NCBI GenBank assembly: GCA_030015575.1
Contig: JASDDO010000016.1
Location: 69,437,396-69,501,395 of the forward strand
Source: Agapanthus africanus
Taxonomy: Eukaryota > Streptophyta > Magnoliopsida > Asparagales > Amaryllidaceae
Length of the DNA: 64,000 bases
Direction: 5' to 3'
A program made the position numbers and the translations under genes. The notes under the pieces are model-generated. The model searched no databases. It was not told where the DNA came from and worked only from the letters and a program-made list of their open reading frames with translations. Position 1 is the first letter of the stretch, and every line of letters begins with the position of its first letter. Of the stretch, positions 57,539 to 64,000 are shown piece after piece.

Positions 57539-60500
57539 ATCTCCCACTTGCACTCAAGGCTAATTATTGCGATGTCGCATACTCACAGCCCGTGTGATAT
57601 CGAACACCCAATTCCTCTACTAATCAGTCTCACAAAACCCGTTTGCGAAACTATTGCGTTCGAGGAATAGCCTCAGTGAGTGGATCCGCCTTGATGTTTC
57701 TTTCTATGTCTCTCTATATCTCAAGTTCACGGAGAAAGCCATCTCCCGAAATGAGCAATACCTGTCTTAGAATGTGTCCGGATGTCTGATAGGACCTAGC
57801 TCATAAATGAACTCCAAATCCAAACTTCTTAGATAGTATCGATGACTGAACTTAATCAGTATCCCGCGTAATGTCTCCCTCAGTGTCCGCTTGGATCACC
57901 TGTCCAAAACACTGCCCCTCGTCATAGGGAAAACTATAACTTTGACAGTCACTCTGTCATCCAGGTCACCTTGGAAGCCTGGAATGATAACCATCTCCTG
58001 AATGAGGCTGTCGTTATCATATCCCTAGAACATCCACTTATGTTATAAAACTGTTCCGAATGTTTCTCCAGGATTGGATCAATATCAACTTATTGCAGCT
58101 CGTACAAAAACAATATCTGGTGTGGTACTTGATATCTCATGATTGACTCAATTGCCTAAGCAAGTGATCTGCCAATCATGCACATCCCTCTCCCCTTTAG
58201 TCTGTAAGACACCTTCAGAGAGGGTGACTCCATCACCTGCAGGTACACTACCGTGCCAGGAGTCGTCCATTCTAAAACACCTTTAGAATACTGTCTAAGT
58301 ACCCAGATTGGGAAACTACCCAAATCTAGATCTAAAACCATAGATCTAGTAACTAGAATGTCTGATATAATATCCATATCCTTTGTGGAGAAATCACTGT
58401 GTGACAACCAAAGTATAACCGACCGTAGTATAGGAATTTCACTTCCTACTCTGTGTATGTCATCCAAATACCAGGACATCACACCCTACTACCTTCTTAA
58501 CAGATCCATCCCCTATTCTGATGAAGTCAAACCTATGACTGTCACATCAAAAATAGATGATCTATCTCCGCTACATCTGCTTTAGTCTCTTAATAGACAT
58601 AAGCCACTTGTCCACCAATGCTTCCGCTGCTCCCACCGACCACGACAACCCTCTGGCAGAATCATATACACGTGAACATCTAAAGATTATTTAGAACGAC
58701 GCTATACTCATCCTCCTGCCGGGTCTCACAGTCTGGAACAATAGCAATGGCAAGTCTGGGTAAACAAGAACCTCCCTGTCACCGTCTTTGAGCATACCGA
58801 AGTATCTCTCGAGTGCCTGAGGTTACCCACCATATCTGCGGAGTGGCTAAGGGAATGTCAAGCCATATTGAATCTTTAGGTTCCTATCAAATTTTCAGTA
58901 ATCGTTTGCTGTTCTGGAATCACTTCCAGTTCTACCATACTCCCACTACTGTTTTCTGAAAAAAAATCCATTTCTTTTAAAACTGTGGCGAGTCTAGAAC
59001 AATATCACTATTGATCTTACGGATGGTAGAAAATTAACCCTCATCATAGGCTGGGTTAACCCACAAACTGCCATTACAGAAACGTGCCTTGAGTTGTCCA
59101 GAGTCTGGTTTTAATCATAAGCCGGACAACTCCCCGTACCTTAACATCGTTAAGATATGAACCGTTCTATATCGAATATAGAAACATAGGCACTGATTTA
59201 ATTGAACCATATTCAAATCATGCAGCTGTCTCCAGTGCATGTCAAGTAAATAGAAAGAGGCCGATCAGTGTTACCCAACTTAGGAGTGCTTCCAATTATA
59301 AGTAACCTGAAAGAGAAGCCAGTTCTCTTAATCATTACTATCAACGGAATACCATCCACAAGTATCTACATCTTCTATCACCTTAAAGAATCCTGATACT
59401 TGCAACGCCTGGTTCTCTACTTTATTCTTATACCTATAACTTCTCAAAACTCAGACCTTGTATTTCTACGAAACACATGTCTAAGAACTAGAGAAGTCAT
59501 AAGTAAACAGAATATAGTACGAGTACCAACCCCTCTGTCCTAATGGACACTGGACAACATACAATACTCTGTACAAGTTCCTTGAGTCTAACAACTCAAT
59601 CCCTGTGTGTCGTAGGTTGAAAACTGTACTTATGGTTAAGAAGAATTACACCGCTGTTTAATGCTCCTTACCTAATCATCCACTGATATAGGTAAATGTC
59701 ATAGACGTAATTTCAAAAAGGTATATCTCACTCTATAAAAATAGACGTACAGATATATCAATTTGAAATTGGTGCATAACAATGGATATTCAAAACCAAA
59801 TATTTGTCGTCCGGCAAACTGCCCAGGCGATTTCCTCAAATATCACCAATTACAACGAATTCCGATATAATAAGGATGATCACCTAATTCCCAATAACTT
59901 ACTCCCACTCATCATCTGTAAAACCATACAAATGTGAGAATCATACCTGGTAAATACATACCCTGAAGCAAGGGCTAATTGGGAAATCAGTTTTCTTTTA
60001 ATAATACACAGTAAAACTGAAACATTGAAATGTTTCGTAGGGGTATCCGGGTATTCCTAGTAATGCCTCTTCCATTATCCAGATTCACAACTGTAACCGT
60101 ATATCTCTTTGCCATCTCTCCAAATCCCTTTATATGTCTTTAGTCGTTACCTTCTGTACACCCTCTTAGGCTCAATGGTTTTCTTCCTTCCCTACCGTTC
60201 GGCACCAGCCTATGGTTTGGAAGAAGACTATCCAATAAGCGTAATGGGTGTACTGTCCTAATCCTAGGAACACTCGCAATGCGAAAGAAGGTGAAGATAA
60301 AAGACAACCGAATAAACCTTATTCCTATTTCTCCCAAACCAGAATCCATCCCCGAACTGGAAAAAGTTCCTTTCGAGTTCGTATATAACCATACGATGGA
60401 GTATCCAAATAACTGTTGATCTTCATAGTGATACAGAGTGTTCTGGAGAAATACAAAGGTGAAATGGGAGTGGTAATGAAATACTTGGTTTGGTTGTGAA

Positions 60501-60965
60501 TAGCAGTCGCAATTTACTTTGCCCTCTTACTAATCCCTTTATTTGTCTTTACTTAATACCTTCTGTACACCATCGTTAGGCTAATTGGTTTTCTTCATTC
60601 CCTACCGGTCGGCACCTGCCTATGGTTTGGAAGAAGATTATCCAATTTGCGTAATGGGTGTACTGCCCTAATCCAAGGAGCACTCGTAACCTGAGAGAAG
60701 GTAAAAGGAAAAGACAACAGAATAGTCCTATTCGTTTTCTCCAGAACCGGAAACCATCCTCGAATAAATTCCTTCGAGTTCGTATATAACCATACGATGG
60801 TTTTATCTAATGGAAGTGGACGTTCGTAGTAATACGGGGTGTCCTGGAGAAAAGGGTAAAAGTAGGAGTGGCAATGAGGTATGCAACTCTGACAATCCAA
60901 AAGTCGGTGTTTTAAGAAGGTTCGGTTAATCTTAGTCACTGAGTCATAGTCAAAGGTCGGGTCAT
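57539..60965 (-). pseudogene. Decayed copia polyprotein region of element D
   Basis: Collinear with element C and B. The best-preserved part is a minus-strand frame at 58156-58482. It reads WYLDDIHRVGSEIPILRS at the RT active site (58453-58473) and continues through the connection region, but lacks about 20 residues relative to C. The rest is broken. A 409-bp tandem duplication (60150 and 60559) lies in the gag part, as in B. No functional product is expected. Confidence 0.8.
60150..60860 (-). repeat. 409-bp tandem duplication in the gag region of D
   Basis: Two copies start CCTTCTGTACACC at 60150 and 60559, with CTACCGTTCGGCACC or CTACCGGTCGGCACC and CCATACGATGG in each. It is the same duplication as in B. 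Confidence 0.8.
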
Positions 60966-61276
60966 GGTCGCTGCCAAAGAGAGAGAGAGAGAAAAGAAAC
61001 ACTCAGCGTGCACTCTAACCTAGATCAGAATGGTTACCAATTTATCTAATCAGGAAACCTCACACTGTAACCTCAAATTCTCCTCCAAACCTGAAAGAAG
61101 AATTAGTCGGGAACACCCGAGGAGTAAACCAACTCATCAGTGGGAATCGGGATCCAACTATCATCGCATGATAACGTGATGGAATCCACTCACGTTATCA
61201 CACTCCAGAAGGTATGCGCATATCTGGCAAGTTTCAGTTTATTTAGAAACTCCCGATGTGATTTTTACCCCATGCT

Positions 61277-61486
61277 CTTATGACCTTGACGTAGGCCAAA
61301 ATATCATAAGTCACATGTCAAGTTCTACCCGTCATTGTCCAGGTTAATTTGAACCCACCCGTACCTACCCTTGACTTTGGCCAACAAGGCAATACGACTG
61401 TCCCAAACCAACGCATCTATCTCTGCAACAGATAAATATCCGGTAGCTACCAATCACTATGCCTTGGCGTAGGTCAAAATGCATAG
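61277..61486 (-). repeat. Three hairpin units in the leader of element D
   Basis: Outer stems CTTATGA/TCATAAG (61277-61310) and CTATGC/GCATAG (61457-61486) are perfect; the middle unit has CGTA/TACG. The third stem is one pair longer than in B. Confidence 0.7.
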
Positions 61487-61983
61487 CTTGAATACTACCG
61501 AACATTTAACTGAAATGACGGAGGGCTACGAATGGTTTCTGGCGATAAACCTTTAACGTAATGAACTTGATATCGTTAAAGGAACTGGATAGCTTTTAAA
61601 AATATAGTGGAGAAAACCTTTGCTAAAGAGGTCACTCCCGGTGAAGGGATCTCGGCTCTTTCCCCGTAGAATGAGGTGCAGGATATTCCAACTGAATACC
61701 ACGATGCAAAGCAAAAGTAATCGACTATAGTGAAGTTATTGCCCTGACGCAAACTTCTGTCCAAGGGGTCACTCCCGGTTAAGGGATCTCGGCCCTTGCC
61801 TCGTCGACTGAGGTGTTGGATATTCATAACCGAATACCACTGTGCAAAACAAAAGAGAACGCCCTTGCAATAACAGCTATTTGAAAAATGTTCCAACAAT
61901 ATCAGAATAGGTTTGTTTAGCTTGCATTGATCCGAATCAATGCAGTCCCATCAATTGATCACACCACAAAAGAACGAAAATAT

Positions 61984-62079
61984 TGATGTACGTATATGCC
62001 ATCCGCATTCGCCACTGGGTCCCGTCATTACCCGTTAGGTTACTTAACTAACGACAGAGCAGGGAATGGACTAGCACGG
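61984..62079 (-). other. Highly conserved 95-nt leader block (element D)
   Basis: Nearly identical to 18925-19020 of B and about 90% identical to 52918-53012 of C by eye. Confidence 0.7.
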
Positions 62080-63022
62080 ATGCAAAACATATACAACATC
62101 TACTAGTATATATATCAATATATAATATTCGCTCAAGGCATGATAAAATGCAACATCACAGAAATGTAATAAGCATCACAGAATAATACAGATATCTGGG
62201 ATCCCCGGGTTTCATAGAGCCGCTACTGAAACCCGACGTTCCCCTGGTCGTGTGGATAGCCTGTGCAATGAAATCCTAGACCCCTACGGGTGCGGCAAGT
62301 TACCCGCTAAAACCTAAAGCGAGGCAGCCCCCTTCAACAACGTGAATGGACCACCCAGCACTTCACGGAATCCAGTAACTTGGGCACCCCTCCTTGGGTC
62401 AACCTTTACCCCCTACGAGTGCGGCGAATAGCTCGCCAATTCTAGAGTGAAGCCCCCTCCATCTCAACGCCATGAGATGCGGGCCAGTTGCCCTCTAGAA
62501 CCCGGCTATCCGTGCACCCCTCCGCGGGGTAATCCTAGTACAGAAAGTAAAATATACATACAACGGGTACATCGACCTCAGCCCGGTCGTGCCCCAAAAG
62601 AATAATATACAAACAGGCAGTGACGGTAGTCCATATGTCGGAGGCTCGCCCCGCAATATCAAATGTACATATACAACCAAACTGTACTAATATTGTATCC
62701 AGGCTATCCACTATGACAAATCCGCAACATCACAGCACAACACAGAACATCAACGTGAATGTCACGTTCGCAAATCCGTCTAAAAGGGTTATAGCAGTTA
62801 GACAGGATTTACGGATCAAATGACATTCACGGTCGCAGATATAATGTAAATACTGAGAACTAACATGTTTAAAATTTTTGATCGACTAAATTTACCGAAG
62901 TGGGCCCCAAGCACAACTGTAGCACTCAAAGAAAATCTGGGCCCAAACAGAATATACCAAAAACCCCATTTCCAAGTCCAAGACCCTATGTAAAAATTTG
63001 GTGCTACAAGGAGTCTCTATGG

Positions 63023-63067
63023 CCGCGGAACCGCGGCCAATGCATGGGTTTGGCCGCGGTTCCGCGG
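63023..63067. repeat. Perfect 18-bp GC inverted repeat (element D leader)
   Basis: CCGCGGAACCGCGGCCAA (63023-63040) and TTGGCCGCGGTTCCGCGG (63050-63067) are perfect inverted arms around TGCATGGGT. Each arm is itself nearly palindromic, so hairpin and intermolecular pairing are both possible. Confidence 0.9.
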
Positions 63068-63265
63068 TGGAACAATAAAATTAAGCCACCAAATTTTTGC
63101 AGAACTCTTAGAATTGCCTGCACGTATTTCTGGAATGCTCCAAATAATTTTTCGAGCCAAAAAAAATTCGACAAAAAACTGATGCACTTGAAATCGCGGT
63201 TTTGGGATATTTGTTCGATCGAAGCTTTAAACACATTAAAGCAAGCTAGACTAGGTTAATGGCGT

Positions 63266-63279
63266 GGTTCTGATACCAG
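63266..63279 (-). other. Primer-binding site of element D, tRNA-Met type, altered
   Basis: The minus strand reads CTGGTATCAGAACC after the LTR, differing from the standard site at the first base and at a G to A change near the end. Confidence 0.7.
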
Positions 63280-64000
63280 TGTAAGTGCACGGCAGCGCCC
63301 CGGCCGTCAGAACGAGGCCAAAATGCGGAAACGATACTTTTCTTTAACTTTTAAAACTGGCGCTACCGCGTACTAAAAACCCGGATCGGGCCATTAACCT
63401 AATCCTAGCTTACTAGAGAAGGGGTAGAGAGATATACCGAGCGATCCGTGTCCTTCGGTCTTCTCGTCGTCATCCCGATCTCCCCGCGGAATCTCCGGTC
63501 TTCATATCCTCGTCGGAAGGGCACCACATCGCCGGGTTCTTTTACAGGCTCCCACCTCTGGACTGAGGCAACTCGGGCACGAAGTTGGCGAACCGACATG
63601 TCCAAGAATGCTGTAGGATAAGTGTAGAACACTGGGTCTCATGGGGTAAATAGAAGTTGCCATTTTATGAAGGTGGAGGAATGGGCTTTTGGAGATGAGC
63701 TAAAAAGGATTTTGTGCAAGCCAAAAGAACAATTTTCCTACTCCAAAAATTGGGACAACCACCTCTCTAGAATGGCCGGCCACAGCTTGGAGAATGAGAG
63801 AGAAAAGTGATGATCAAGAATCATCATCACAACAAAATCCACACTCATAAACCCATCACCAAACTCATCAAAAACAAAAGTCAAGTAATGATGAACCAAG
63901 AAGTCAAATGATGGTTGAACCATCATGAAGCAACAAGTTACAAAGATCACCCTCCATAATGCTAATTTGCACATTTACAAATAATCCCCTCTACACCAAT
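63280..64000 (-). repeat. 5' LTR of element D, incomplete at window end
   Basis: From TGTAAGTGCACGGCAGCG. It includes an undisturbed copy of the C target site at 63906-63910 and continues past the window. The short open frames at 63405-63632 and 63738-63974 have counterparts in the left LTR and no domains. Confidence 0.9.

Larger units (their letters stand above)
60966..63265 (-). other. Untranslated leader of element D
   Basis: About 2.3 kb with the same block order as B: three hairpin units (61277-61486), duplicated block (61622 and 61760), small hairpin (61923-61944), 95-nt block (61984-62079), 129-bp-period repeat (62281 and 62410), and the GC palindrome pair (63023-63067). No coding sequence is recognised. 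Confidence 0.75.
45220..64000 (-). mobile_element. Copia-type element D, interrupted by C, right end outside window
   Basis: Left (3') LTR 45220-45850 plus 56090-57538, interior 57539-63279, right (5') LTR from 63280 to beyond the window. Without C the left LTR is about 2,080 bp. Over the first 631 bp the two LTRs differ at about 21 positions (3.3%), so D is clearly older than B or C. The interior is a decayed copia, collinear with B and sharing its tandem duplications, so D and B belong to one non-coding lineage. Confidence 0.85.

Noticed and set aside
58156..58482. Element D RT frame as a functional reverse transcriptase
   Set aside because: It keeps YLDD but lacks flanking RT motifs and about 20 residues, and is isolated among broken frames.

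Overview
The window is repeat-packed nuclear DNA of a flowering plant, with no recognisable host gene. The evidence is a nest of long-LTR Ty1/copia elements primed by initiator tRNA-Met, a Ty3/gypsy LTR with a tRNA-Asp (Athila/Tat-type) primer site, very long TGTCACGACC...GTTACA LTRs without coding capacity, and a tRNA-like SINE fragment. The species cannot be named from this sequence. Every LTR element whose direction can be read is transcribed on the minus strand, so the 5' LTR is the right-hand copy.

Layout. 1-2653: end of an Athila-like gypsy element (leader, primer site, LTR). 2654-10841: old copia element A, with a wrecked polyprotein lacking most of gag, a 3-kb leader and its 5' LTR. 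10842-12312: a truncated gypsy-type LTR followed by a SINE-like tRNA module. 12313-22466: copia element B, with 2,244-bp LTRs differing at about 8 sites and TSD TGAAC, but with a decayed interior. 22467-22883: a short unassigned piece with a plus-strand TATA box. 22884-24285: an A-like LTR cut short by the next insertion. 24286-45219: two gypsy-type families without recognisable protein domains. Element E has its LTR split into 24286-about 26850 and 42461-44622. Family G sits in the split as LTR-internal-LTR-internal-LTR. 45220-64000: copia element D, with its left LTR interrupted at 45851-56084 by copia element C and its right LTR running off the window.

Element C is the only coding-competent element seen. 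It has one uninterrupted gag-pro-int-rt-rnh frame (47956-51906 from its first ATG), all catalytic residues, 2,091-bp LTRs with one difference found, a perfect TSD, and an empty site in the other LTR of its host element D. B and D share its primer site type, polypurine tract and leader motifs but have no usable frame. B nevertheless jumped recently, so it was probably mobilised in trans by C-like proteins.

The most unusual signal is in the roughly 2-3 kb minus-strand leaders between primer site and gag. Elements A, B, C and D keep, in the same order, a GC-rich palindrome, a small hairpin with compensatory changes and three hairpin units whose outer stems change sequence but keep pairing. B, C and D also keep a 95-nt conserved block. 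Related GC palindromes occur in the Athila-like element, and a related module lies inside family G, so part of this leader is shared across LTR superfamilies. All comparisons were made by eye.
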